Below are positions 1-6,612 of a stretch of DNA of 8,972 bases, piece after piece. The notes under the pieces are model-generated. The model saw only the letters and a list, made by a program, of their open reading frames with translations, had not been told where the DNA came from and searched no databases. The position numbers and the translations under genes were made by a program. The stretch spans positions 1-8,972 of the forward strand of contig RGHK01000029.1 of assembly GCA_010024215.1 (NCBI GenBank), given 5' to 3'. The stretch's first letter is position 1; each line of letters starts with the position of its first letter. This DNA is from Pseudomonadota bacterium (GTDB lineage Bacteria > Pseudomonadota > Gammaproteobacteria > Magnimaribacterales > D2472).

Positions 1-252
1 AATAGCATAGCTTGTTATAAAGTCTTTTCTAGATGATCCAGAATTAATAATTCGCCAAATATTTGATGGTGAATTTGATCCACTAACCCTATAAACCAAA
101 TTATTAAATGCCGAGTTTATTGAGGACTCAATTTTGTTAGAGCTTTCAATTGGTTCATATATTGTAAAAAGTTCTTCAAATTCCTTTCCAAAGGAGTAAT
201 TAGAAAAGATAATAAGAATTACTAATAAATGTTTGATAAAATTATTACGCAT
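1..252 (-). CDS. DUF2066 family secreted protein, N-terminal part (runs off the window)
   Basis: An open frame of 84 codons starts at the ATG at 252-250 on the minus strand and stays open to position 1, so the C-terminal part lies outside the window. Residues 1-23 look like a signal peptide: a short basic start (MRNNFIK), a hydrophobic stretch (LLVILIIF), then a polar region ending near SFGK. The segment around residues 49-63 (AFNNLVYRVSGSNSP), followed by a short helix-like region and an F-x-x-S-Y motif, resembles the start of DUF2066 proteins (typically L-x-x-VLVRVTGN ... YVQQYxY). DUF2066 genes commonly sit next to purM in gammaproteobacteria, which supports the call. The molecular function of the family is not known to me; export to the periplasm is inferred from the signal peptide. 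It is transcribed divergently from purM. Confidence 0.72.
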   Translation of the reverse strand, partial: MRNNFIKHLLVILIIFSNYSFGKEFEELFTIYEPIESSNKIESSINSAFNNLVYRVSGSNSPSNIWRIINSGSSRKDFITSYAI

Positions 253-275
253 TTGACTCACATTGAGTATTCTAA
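253..275. promoter_or_regulatory. 23-bp divergent intergenic region with a small inverted repeat
   Basis: This is the whole gap between the start codons of the DUF2066 gene (-) and purM (+). It contains a 5-bp inverted repeat, ACTCA-cat-TGAGT, at 256-268. On the minus strand TAGAAT (274-269) is a fair -10 element for the DUF2066 gene, with a poor -35. For purM, TAAAAT at 237-242 is a possible -10 lying inside the DUF2066 coding region. Neither start codon has a convincing Shine-Dalgarno sequence. Promoter assignments here are weak. Confidence 0.3.
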
Positions 276-1304
276 ATGACAAAAGAAATTATAGAAAATG
301 ATCCATACAAATCAGCAGGTGTAGATATCGATGCTGGTAACGATTTGGTAGATAGAATCAAAAGAGATGTAGCCTCCTCTCATAATGAAAATGTTGTTGG
401 CAATATAGGTGGTTTTGCTGGCATGTTTAAACTTTCAAAAGATTTTGATGAGCCTATACTTGTGGCTTGCACAGATGGCGTTGGTACAAAAGTAGCTTTG
501 GCACAAGAATCTAATGAAGTTGATGGTATTGGGCAAGATTTGGTTGCGATGTGTGTAAATGATCTTATTGTTTGTGGAGCAAAACCTCTTTTTTTCTTAG
601 ATTATTTTGCTTCGTCAAAACTTGAAGTTGACGAAGCATCAAGAATTATTAAAAGTATTGCAAATGGATGCAAAGATTCTGGATGCGCCCTTCTAGGTGG
701 TGAAACTGCTGAAATGCCTGGTCACTATGTTGGAAAAAACTTTGACTTAGCTGGCTTCTCTGTTGGATGTGTTGAAAAAAATAAGATTATTGATGGTAGA
801 GATATAAAAGAAAATAATATTTTAATTGGTATTGAATCAAGCGGACCTCACTCTAATGGATTTTCTCTCATTAGAAAAATAATAAATGACTCATCTGCAA
901 ATGAAGATGAATTAAAAAGAATAACTCAACTAGCATTAAAACCAACCCATTTGTATCCTAATTTAATAATGCGACTTATTGAAAAATTTAAAATAAATGG
1001 AATGGCTCATATTACTGGTGGAGGTTTAACTGAAAATATTCCTCGTTCAATTCCAAAGAACTTAGCTGTAGAAATATTTTTAGATTCATGGAAATTACCT
1101 GAAATTTTTGAATGGCTTAAGAAAAATGGAAATATTACTGATGAAGATATGTTAAGAATCTTTAATTGCGGTATTGGCATGGTGCTTCTTGTTGATGACG
1201 ACATTGCAGAAAATATTAAAACTGAGATTAAAGATAATGGTTTTGAGTCTTTTAATATTGGTAGAGTTGTTAAAAAAGATTGCGATTCAGTAATTTATAA
1301 ATAA
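276..1304 (+). CDS. purM: Phosphoribosylformylglycinamidine cyclo-ligase (AIR synthetase)
   Basis: This cytosolic enzyme of de novo purine synthesis closes the imidazole ring of FGAM, using ATP, to give aminoimidazole ribotide (AIR). The 342-residue length matches the family (E. coli PurM is about 345). Recognisable blocks run in the family order: YKSAGVDIDAGN (11-22), the glycine-rich DGVGTK (67-72), DLVAMCVNDL (88-97), GGETAEMPG (141-149), SSGPHSNGFSLIR (188-200) and HITGGGLTENIPR (245-257). These include the nucleotide- and substrate-binding motifs of the PurM/PurL superfamily. The start is supported because the YKxAGVDIDAGN block sits at the usual distance from the N terminus, though no clear ribosome binding site precedes it. 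purN follows after 4 nt, so the two are almost certainly co-transcribed. No disrupted or missing motif was seen. Confidence 0.98.
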   Translation: MTKEIIENDPYKSAGVDIDAGNDLVDRIKRDVASSHNENVVGNIGGFAGMFKLSKDFDEPILVACTDGVGTKVALAQESNEVDGIGQDLVAMCVNDLIVCGAKPLFFLDYFASSKLEVDEASRIIKSIANGCKDSGCALLGGETAEMPGHYVGKNFDLAGFSVGCVEKNKIIDGRDIKENNILIGIESSGPHSNGFSLIRKIINDSSANEDELKRITQLALKPTHLYPNLIMRLIEKFKINGMAHITGGGLTENIPRSIPKNLAVEIFLDSWKLPEIFEWLKKNGNITDEDMLRIFNCGIGMVLLVDDDIAENIKTEIKDNGFESFNIGRVVKKDCDSVIYK

Positions 1305-1308
1305 CTAA

Positions 1309-1953
1309 ATGAAAAAAATTATTGTCTTAATTTCTGGAAGCGGTTCCAATCTTCAGGCGATCATAGATGACTGTAATGCAAAACGCATTGATGCAGAAAT
1401 TGCTTGTGTTATTTCAAATAATCCGAATGCCTTTGGCCTAGAAAGAGCAAAATTAGCAGGCATTAAAACTATAGTTATTAATCACAAAGAATTTGTCTCA
1501 AGAGAGTTATTTGATAATGAGCTTTATATATTATTAAAAAAACATAATCCTGATTTAATTGTTTTAGCTGGTTTTATGAGAATTCTAACAAAAAAAATTA
1601 CTGAAAATTTTTATGGAAAACTTATAAATATTCACCCATCTTTGTTACCAAAATATCCAGGGCTAAATACTCATGAAAAAGCCATTAAAAATAATGATAA
1701 AGTTCATGGGGTTTCTATACATTATGTCTCAAGCGAACTTGACGGCGGCCCACTGATAGCACAAGGTGAAATTACAACTGGAAAAGAAGATGTTGATACT
1801 CTAATTGAACGAATTCACAAACTTGAACATAAAATTTATCCTGAAATAATTAAATACATTTGTAATGGTCAAATTTATTTAGATTCAAATAAAGTCATAT
1901 TTGAAAAAATAGATTTAGAAGGATCATATATATCTAAGAAATATGAAATTTAA
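1309..1953 (+). CDS. purN: Phosphoribosylglycinamide formyltransferase (GART)
   Basis: PurN transfers a formyl group from 10-formyltetrahydrofolate to glycinamide ribonucleotide (GAR), giving FGAR, two steps before PurM in de novo purine synthesis. The 214 residues match the family (E. coli 212). The N-terminal VLISGSGSNLQAI (6-18) is the GAR phosphate-binding loop. VLAGFMRIL (85-93) precedes the folate-binding region. INIHPSLLPKYPG (106-118) carries the catalytic Asn107 and His109, and HYVSSELDGGPLI (138-150) carries the catalytic Asp145; these correspond to Asn106, His108 and Asp144 of E. coli. It starts 4 nt after purM and its last 11 nt overlap the start of the DUF3108 gene, which suggests translational coupling along one operon. 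After the conserved domain the C-terminal tail (from about residue 190) is lineage-specific. Confidence 0.98.
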   Translation: MKKIIVLISGSGSNLQAIIDDCNAKRIDAEIACVISNNPNAFGLERAKLAGIKTIVINHKEFVSRELFDNELYILLKKHNPDLIVLAGFMRILTKKITENFYGKLINIHPSLLPKYPGLNTHEKAIKNNDKVHGVSIHYVSSELDGGPLIAQGEITTGKEDVDTLIERIHKLEHKIYPEIIKYICNGQIYLDSNKVIFEKIDLEGSYISKKYEI

Positions 1954-2520
1954 GATATTTTTTGTAACAATTTTTACTTTAAGTCTGAGCTCTAGTGTAA
2001 TTCCTGACTATAAGGCTAAGTATTCATTTGAGCGTGATGATTTTTCAGTGACAGGAATAAGAGAACTAAAAGCTACAGATGAAGGTAGTTATACTCTGAA
2101 ATTCAACGCAAAAACAATGTTGGTGGTTTCTCTGGATTTTGAATCAAATTTTGAGATAGAAAACTCTAAACTTATTTCTAAAAACTACAGAGTTAAAATT
2201 AGACCAAAATCAGTAGATAGAGATCAATCCAAATTAGACTTAATTTGATTAATAAAATGAGTGAGTTTTATATTAATTTGATAGAAATAAAAACTGGCGA
2301 AATTAAGAAAAATTTTTATACATTAGATGGAGAGGATACCTGCAGATTAAATGGAAAAAATTATAATTGTGTTCTTCTAAAAAGATACAGAGAATCTGAT
2401 GATAAAACTACAACATATTATCTAATTCCAGAGCTTGATTATTTGTTTTATAGGGTTGTTGACGAGAGTCCTGAGGGGTATCAAAAATTAGAAATAAAAG
2501 AATTATTAAGTTTTGGGTAA
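1943..2520 (+). pseudogene. DUF3108 family protein, frame-disrupted with a probable internal deletion
   Basis: Two adjacent frames encode the two ends of one DUF3108 protein. The first (1943-2248) begins with a signal peptide (MKFKIFFVTIFTLSLSSS) and gives the family N-terminal beta strands (DYKAKYSFERDDFSV; FNAKTMLVVSLDFESNFEI; KLISKNYRVKIRP). It stops at TGA 2246-2248. The next frame is open from 2221 and encodes the family C-terminal half: IQIRLNLINKM, resembling the usual LSYQLALRLDL block, then GEDTCRLNGKNYNCVLLKR and YYLIPELDYLFYRV. Joined, the parts give about 190 residues, short of the roughly 230 I recall for the family. The missing part is the central block (about 35-40 residues) between the RDQS and IQIR positions. 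This suggests an out-of-frame deletion at about 2222-2234 rather than only a one-base error. Position directly after purN, overlapping it by 11 nt, is typical for this family. Function unknown; periplasmic location inferred. Confidence 0.75.
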
Positions 2521-3075
2521 TGTAACTCCTGTTTGACCTTGGTATTTACCGCCTCTATCTTTATAACTTATCTCACACTCTTCATCAGACTCAAAAAATA
2601 ACATTTGAGCTACTCCCTCTCCAGCATATATTTTAGCTGGTAAATTTGTTGTATTTGAGAACTCTAGAGTTACATGCCCCTCCCATTCAGGTTCCAACGG
2701 AGTTACATTTACTATAATTCCGCATCTAGCATAAGTAGATTTTCCTAAACAGACGGTCAACACATTTCTAGGTATTTTAAAATATTCAACAGTTCTAGCT
2801 AAAGCAAAAGAATTTGGAGGTATGACACAAATATCCGATTCAATATCAACAAAGCTTTTTTCATCAAACGACTTTGGATCTACCACTGCTGAATGGATGT
2901 TAGTAAAAACCTTAAACTCATTCGAACATCTAACATCATAGCCGTAGCTAGATACTCCATAAGATATAAGCTTGTTTCCATTTTCATCTAATCTCACTTG
3001 ATTTTCAGAGAATGGCTCAATCATTTGATGATCTTTTGACATTCTTGATATCCATTTATCTGATTTAATCGACAT
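2506..3075 (-). CDS. dcd: dCTP deaminase
   Basis: Dcd deaminates dCTP to dUTP, the main route to dTTP in many gammaproteobacteria; it is a cytosolic homotrimer of the dUTPase superfamily. The 189-residue protein is complete and very close in sequence to the Pseudomonas form, which also begins MSIKSDKWI; this fixes the start at 3075. Key residues are present: GKSTYAR (111-117) gives Ser113 and Arg117, and TPLEPEWEGHVTLEFS (125-140) gives the catalytic glutamate at 138, the same number as in E. coli. The end GKYQGQTGVTLPK (177-188) is the family C-terminal segment that closes over the triphosphate. The first 11 nt overlap the end of recR, so translation is probably coupled. The last 15 nt overlap the DUF3108 gene on the other strand, leaving no room for a separate terminator. 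Confidence 0.98.
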   Translation of the reverse strand: MSIKSDKWISRMSKDHQMIEPFSENQVRLDENGNKLISYGVSSYGYDVRCSNEFKVFTNIHSAVVDPKSFDEKSFVDIESDICVIPPNSFALARTVEYFKIPRNVLTVCLGKSTYARCGIIVNVTPLEPEWEGHVTLEFSNTTNLPAKIYAGEGVAQMLFFESDEECEISYKDRGGKYQGQTGVTLPKT

Positions 3076-3661
3076 TTATTTCAGTCCTCCCTTGAATTGC
3101 TCTTGCTATTGTATTCCCATCGACATACTCCAACTCACCACCTATTGGAATACCGTATGATATTCTGGATACTTTAATACCCTTTATGTGATCCGTGATA
3201 TATATCGCAGTAGCATCACCTTCTACTGTTGAGCTAGTAGCCAATATAACCTCTTCAATGTTTTCAATTTTTATTAATTTTAATAAATCATTTATACCTA
3301 AGTCTTCAGGACTTATACCATCTATAGGTGAAAGCCTACCAAGCAAGACAAAATACTGGCCTCTAAAACCACCAGTTGATTCTATAGCCAAAACATCAGA
3401 GGGACTTTCAACAACACATAAGCTTTTTTTATCTCTTGAAGTATCAGAACAGACTCTACATAAATTATTTGATGTAAGCATTCTGCATCGAGAGCATCTA
3501 TTTATAGCATTTACAGCCTCATCTAATGTTTTAGCTAAAATACTTGCTCCATCTTTATTTTTATCAAGCAAATATAAAGCCATTCTCTGAGCAGATTTCT
3601 TTCCAACTCCAGGAAGAATTGTTAAAGCATTTATTAAATCATTCAGTAGATCTTGGTTCAT
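3065..3661 (-). CDS. recR: Recombination mediator protein RecR
   Basis: RecR works with RecO (and RecF) to load RecA at single-strand gaps. From the ATG at 3661 the protein has 198 residues (E. coli 201) and starts MNQDLLNDLINALTILPGVG; an upstream in-frame start at 3703 would add 14 unrelated residues inside dnaX and is rejected. Domains in order: helix-hairpin-helix (LPGVGKKSAQRMA, 16-28); a zinc finger with Cys56, Cys59, Cys68 and Cys71 (C-x2-C-x8-C-x2-C); and a TOPRIM domain from about 81 (LCVVESPSDVLAIE, then GRLSPIDGISPEDLGI). The C-terminal GIPIGGELEYVDGNTIARA is the conserved end. The start codon lies 1 nt after the dnaX stop, and the gene overlaps dcd by 11 nt. The ybaB gene that usually lies between dnaX and recR is absent. 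Confidence 0.97.
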   Translation of the reverse strand: MNQDLLNDLINALTILPGVGKKSAQRMALYLLDKNKDGASILAKTLDEAVNAINRCSRCRMLTSNNLCRVCSDTSRDKKSLCVVESPSDVLAIESTGGFRGQYFVLLGRLSPIDGISPEDLGINDLLKLIKIENIEEVILATSSTVEGDATAIYITDHIKGIKVSRISYGIPIGGELEYVDGNTIARAIQGRTEINVD

Positions 3662-3662
3662 A

Positions 3663-5270
3663 TTAATTTTTAGGCTTAATAGATCCTTCTTTAATATTAC
3701 CATTAAATTTGTCTAGAAACTTTTGAATTGAAGGGTCTGATAAGATATCTTTTTCAGCCTCAATTTTTTTATCTGATTCGATTTCATTTTGAAAATCTAT
3801 TGGTGATTTTTCAGCTTTACCTATCTCAACTTCAATCGACAAATCCTTGCCAATTTTTTCACTTAAAACTTTTTCAAATTCTTTAAATACATTTTCTGGA
3901 ATTTTATTTGTCTTATCAGAAGTAACTAACTTTAAGATGGAATCAGAAAGCGATCCAAAGGATAAATATCCAAAATAATTTCTTGCAAAAGGACTAAGTT
4001 TTAGAGAATTAAATAATATTATCCAATCTTGATTAGATGAAATAACTTCACTTATCTTGCTTTCTTCTTTTTCTTTAGAAGCCTGAAGTTTTTCTGTGCT
4101 ATTAGGGGTGATTAATTTGGGTTTATTTTCTTTGGGATTAGGACTATTTAAATTTTTTTTTTCTGTGTTTTTTGAAGTCTCATTGTCATTAATTTTATGA
4201 ATAGGGTTAAAGGCCAACATTCTTAGTATGCAAATTTCAACAGCCTCTTTGGGATTGGGGTGAGCATTAAATTTAGAATATGAATTGACTGCTATTTCAT
4301 ATAATAGCTGACAAAATTCATTATCTATATTGCTTGATAGTTTTTTAATATCCTCGTTATTAGAATTACCTAGAACTTTCTCAAGCGACGTCTGATGCAA
4401 AATAGATATTATTGTTTTTAGAATCATTTCATATTCAGGCGACAATTCCTCGACTTTTGCAAAAATTTCAAAGGCCTTAACTCCGTTGCCACTTATTATT
4501 GAATCAAGCATTGAAAACAGATTTGAGTTATCAATCGTTCCAAGCAAATCCATCACATCTTTTGAGACAAGTTTCCCATTACCATGAGCTATTGCCTGAT
4601 CCATTAAAGTAAGCGCATCTCTAACTGAACCTTCAGCAGCAGCAGATATTAAATCAACACTATCATCATCAAATGAAATATTTTCTGAGTTAAGAATCTT
4701 CTTTAAATGATTTGATAGCAATGACTCTGTTACTGTTTTTAAATTTAATTGTAGGCATCTTGATTGAACAGTCTTTGGTAGCTTCTCAGGATTAGTAGTT
4801 GCAAGTATGAATACTACATGCTTAGGTGGTTCCTCTAAATTTTTAAGTAATGCATTAAAACTTTCTGTTGTAAGCATATGAGCTTCGTCTAATAAATAAA
4901 CCTTATATCTACCATTTGATGGGGATTGGGGCACGGTTTGAAGAAGTTCTTTCATCGCATCTATACCTCTTTGAGAGGCTGCATCTTGTTCGTAAAAATC
5001 TAGAGACCTGCCTAGCTTAATTTCTTCACAATTAGAGCATTTATCGCAAGGAGAATTGACAGGATTTTCTGATGATAAACAATTCAAACATTTTGCAAGA
5101 ATTCTTCCCAAAGTTGTTTTCCCAACACCCCTTGTGCCGCTAAAAATAAAAGCTTGATGCATTCTATCTTGCAAAATACTGTTAGATAAAGCTTTGATAA
5201 TATGATCTTGACCAACAACTTCTTCGAAATTTGTTGGTCTATATTTTCTTGCTAAAACCTCATAGGACAT
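3663..5270 (-). CDS. dnaX: DNA polymerase III subunits tau/gamma (clamp loader ATPase)
   Basis: DnaX is the motor of the clamp loader; the full-length tau form also binds the polymerase and helicase. Its 535 residues are shorter than E. coli (643), mainly in the linker. Domain I has the Walker A motif GTRGVGKT (45-52), a zinc module with Cys64, Cys75, Cys78 and Cys81 (Cys61 is also near), Walker B LLDEAH (126-131), and the TTNPEKLPKTVQSRC sensor and arginine-finger segment (158-172). Domains II-III continue to LRMLAFNP (349-356). A polar Lys/Glu/Asn linker (about 358-412) follows. The tau-specific C-terminal domain begins near DWIILFN and ends with PSIQKFLDKFNGNIKEGSIKP, resembling the E. coli polymerase-binding tail. 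A run of ten A at codons 370-373 could generate a gamma form (separate entry). The start is 21 nt after recX; no strong ribosome binding site is visible. Confidence 0.97.
   Translation of the reverse strand: MSYEVLARKYRPTNFEEVVGQDHIIKALSNSILQDRMHQAFIFSGTRGVGKTTLGRILAKCLNCLSSENPVNSPCDKCSNCEEIKLGRSLDFYEQDAASQRGIDAMKELLQTVPQSPSNGRYKVYLLDEAHMLTTESFNALLKNLEEPPKHVVFILATTNPEKLPKTVQSRCLQLNLKTVTESLLSNHLKKILNSENISFDDDSVDLISAAAEGSVRDALTLMDQAIAHGNGKLVSKDVMDLLGTIDNSNLFSMLDSIISGNGVKAFEIFAKVEELSPEYEMILKTIISILHQTSLEKVLGNSNNEDIKKLSSNIDNEFCQLLYEIAVNSYSKFNAHPNPKEAVEICILRMLAFNPIHKINDNETSKNTEKKNLNSPNPKENKPKLITPNSTEKLQASKEKEESKISEVISSNQDWIILFNSLKLSPFARNYFGYLSFGSLSDSILKLVTSDKTNKIPENVFKEFEKVLSEKIGKDLSIEVEIGKAEKSPIDFQNEIESDKKIEAEKDILSDPSIQKFLDKFNGNIKEGSIKPKN
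4144..4163 (-). promoter_or_regulatory. Predicted slippage or frameshift site in dnaX (A10 run) producing gamma
   Basis: In the coding strand codons 370-373 read GAA AAA AAA AAT, an uninterrupted run of ten A (T10 at 4153-4162 on the plus strand). It contains an in-frame A-AAA-AAA heptamer, the same class as the E. coli dnaX A-AAA-AAG site. In the -1 frame the next codons are AAA TTT AAA TAG, ending at 4144. In the +1 frame they are ATT TAA, ending at 4148. Either event would end the protein at about 373-375 residues, just after domain III. Thermus thermophilus dnaX makes gamma by transcriptional slippage on a nine-A run. I see no E. coli-like upstream Shine-Dalgarno stimulator or strong downstream stem-loop, so slippage is favoured over ribosomal frameshifting. 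Confidence 0.65.
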
Positions 5271-5291
5271 AGCGTCAAATCATAACATGAC

Positions 5292-5732
5292 CTAACTAAA
5301 AACTGAGTCAATTTCTTCAAAAGTAAAGCCTCTATTTTGTAAAAAAATTTTTTGCTTATTCATCTCTTTAAAATTATCAGCTATACCGTTTTTATATTTC
5401 TTATTGAAAGCGTTTAAAGCTGCAATTCGCCAACCCCCTTCCTCATTTAGTGCTTGTGATGAAATATCATCTGAAACACCTTTAGCTAGTAATTCGTATG
5501 CAATCTTTTTAGGGCCAAAACCTTTTCTTTTGCGAGCAATAATATACATTTCAGCGAATCTATGATCATTAACTAATCCCTTTTCAATTAAGCTAGTAAT
5601 AACCAATTCTGATACTTTATGATCATTAAATTTCTTATATAACTTTTCTCTGATTTCTTTTTCAGAATGCTCTCTTCTAGATATGATATCTAAAGCTTTA
5701 TTATAAATTAGTGAGAAAATCTCATCAGTCAT
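5292..5732 (-). CDS. recX: Regulatory protein RecX
   Basis: RecX binds the RecA filament and inhibits its growth and activity. The 146 residues fit the family (E. coli 166). The family pattern is visible through three helical repeats: ALDIISRREHSEKEIREKL (13-31), then LVITSLIEKGLVNDHRFAE (42-60), then RKGFGPKKIAYELLAKGVS (69-87), and a C-terminal KIFLQNRGFTFEEIDSVF block. The start is the ATG at 5732, which touches the TAA of the upstream lipoprotein gene with no spacer, so ribosomes probably re-initiate there. Most gammaproteobacterial recX genes follow recA; here recX instead lies inside a lipoprotein-dnaX-recR-dcd unit and no recA is in the window. Functional assignment to RecA control is by family. 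Confidence 0.93.
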   Translation of the reverse strand: MTDEIFSLIYNKALDIISRREHSEKEIREKLYKKFNDHKVSELVITSLIEKGLVNDHRFAEMYIIARKRKGFGPKKIAYELLAKGVSDDISSQALNEEGGWRIAALNAFNKKYKNGIADNFKEMNKQKIFLQNRGFTFEEIDSVFS

Positions 5733-6191
5733 TTAATTAAAAGGTAAAACTCTGGATTTTCCATTTCTTTTTATAATTCTTACTCTTTGATTTACAGAAT
5801 AATTGATTGAGCTTGCTTCTTGAATAATAGAAATCAATCTTCCAGCATCAGTTTCAATTAATAATTCAACTCCGTCTTTTTTTGTGAGATTAGAGCCAAT
5901 TTCAGAACCCACTGCTGAACCAACAAGACCTCCTACTAGTGACGCTATGTCTGATTCTGTTTCAGAGTCAGTGACATTCTTTCCTGCAACTCCACCAATT
6001 ATAGCTCCAGCAACCGCTCCTGCCTCTCTATCACCCTCAATGGTAACAGCAGTGATATCTTTAACTGTACCTAGCACTACATATTGTTGTTTTTGTGCAT
6101 CAGACCTACTAACGACATCTGGTGTTAACTTATAGTTAACACAACCTGTTACAGTTAAAAGCATTATTGAGATCAAAATATTTTTATTCAT
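5733..6191 (-). CDS. Glycine-zipper outer-membrane lipoprotein (SlyB / 17-kDa antigen-like)
   Basis: This 152-residue protein has a lipoprotein signal peptide: MNKNILISIMLLTVTGC, with the lipobox VTGC and the lipidated Cys17. A glycine-zipper (2TM) region spans about residues 58-100: GAVAGAIIGGVAGK, a short polar hinge, then LVGGLVGSAVGSEIGS. A small beta-rich C-terminal domain follows (VELLIETDAGRLISIIQE ... QRVRIIKRNGKSRV). This order matches SlyB/PcpY-type and 17-kDa surface-antigen lipoproteins, which sit in the outer membrane and affect envelope integrity. I do not assign a specific symbol because several paralogues share this plan. The start overlaps the end of the upstream gene by 8 nt, and the stop directly abuts the recX start, so this envelope gene is tied into a DNA-repair operon. 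Confidence 0.88.
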   Translation of the reverse strand: MNKNILISIMLLTVTGCVNYKLTPDVVSRSDAQKQQYVVLGTVKDITAVTIEGDREAGAVAGAIIGGVAGKNVTDSETESDIASLVGGLVGSAVGSEIGSNLTKKDGVELLIETDAGRLISIIQEASSINYSVNQRVRIIKRNGKSRVLPFN

Positions 6192-6579
6192 TTTTAATAT
6201 CTTCCTTGGGTTTATAATATGTTAATAAATCATCAGTAATTACATAAAAAATTTTGTTTTTATTGTAACCAGATAAAAGCTTCACTTTATATACTTTTTC
6301 ATTATATGCAGAATCGATTAATTGAATGCTATCTCCCTTATTTAATCTTTCAATATCTCTTGAATCAACTATTGAAAAAATATCCCAGTCGTTAAAGTCT
6401 CTTGCATTTTGAGTATGATATGCATCATTAGGCATATGATATAAAACCTTGCTATCAGATGAGAGTCTATTACTTCGAGCCTCCAAAACCCATATATCAC
6501 CTTCTTTCAACGTATCAGCGCTCTCTCCTGTGAGTTGTAATGAATTAACCAATATAAATAAAGATATAATTATTTTCAT
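6184..6579 (-). CDS. Unknown exported 131-residue protein, first gene of the recX-dnaX-recR-dcd unit
   Basis: I do not recognise this gene. It begins with a short likely signal peptide (MKIIISLFILVNSLQLTGES, cleavage near residue 20) and has no lipobox cysteine, so export to the periplasm is inferred. The mature part is polar and appears beta-rich. A central segment (YHMPNDAYHTQNARDFNDWD, 47-66) is rich in His, Asn and Asp. The C-terminal part (KGDSIQLIDSAYNEKVYKV, then LLSGYNKNKIFYVITDDLL) loosely resembles a bacterial SH3-like fold in its G-D-x-(V/I)-x-L-(I/L)-D ... Y-K-V-x-L pattern; this is only a suggestion. The start is well supported by a strong Shine-Dalgarno sequence 6 nt upstream. 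It overlaps the following lipoprotein gene by 8 nt (ATGAATAA), suggesting the two products act together in the envelope. Confidence 0.75.
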   Translation of the reverse strand: MKIIISLFILVNSLQLTGESADTLKEGDIWVLEARSNRLSSDSKVLYHMPNDAYHTQNARDFNDWDIFSIVDSRDIERLNKGDSIQLIDSAYNEKVYKVKLLSGYNKNKIFYVITDDLLTYYKPKEDIKNE

Positions 6580-6585
6580 ATTGCG

Positions 6586-6595
6586 CCTCCTTTTT
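6586..6595 (-). promoter_or_regulatory. Strong Shine-Dalgarno sequence of the 131-aa gene
   Basis: On the minus strand AAAAAGGAGG (6595-6586) lies 6 nt before the ATG at 6579-6577. It is the strongest ribosome binding site of the minus-strand unit; the downstream genes mostly rely on overlaps or near-abutting stops and starts. Confidence 0.8.
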
Positions 6596-6612
6596 TAATC
6601 ACTTATTTAGAC

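Noticed and set aside
1007..1204. Minus-strand open frame of 65 codons
   Set aside because: It lies entirely antisense to the conserved C-terminal half of purM and shows no protein features of its own.
2219..2248. Programmed -1 frameshift joining the two DUF3108 frames
   Set aside because: There is no X-XXY-YYZ slippery heptamer at the junction, and a central family segment also seems to be missing, so a deletion is the simpler reading.
2245..2520. Independent short gene starting at TTG 2245
   Set aside because: The frame is open further upstream to 2221 and encodes the C-terminal half of DUF3108; no ribosome binding site precedes the TTG.
3195..3590. Plus-strand open frame of 131 codons
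   Set aside because: It is antisense to recR, which has clear motifs throughout; low-complexity Ser/Leu content fits a shadow frame.
3662..3703. Longer recR beginning at 3703
   Set aside because: The extra 14 residues lie inside dnaX and do not belong to the family; MNQDLLNDL at 3661 aligns with known RecR starts.
4090..4143. E. coli-style stem-loop downstream of the dnaX A run
   Set aside because: The sequence after the run is A-rich with only short C stretches and I could draw no convincing stem, so I favour transcriptional slippage and do not claim a stem-loop.
5884..6135. Plus-strand open frame rich in Ser, Pro and Ala
   Set aside because: It is antisense to the glycine-zipper region of the lipoprotein gene; its composition is the mirror of the Gly/Ala/Ser codons.
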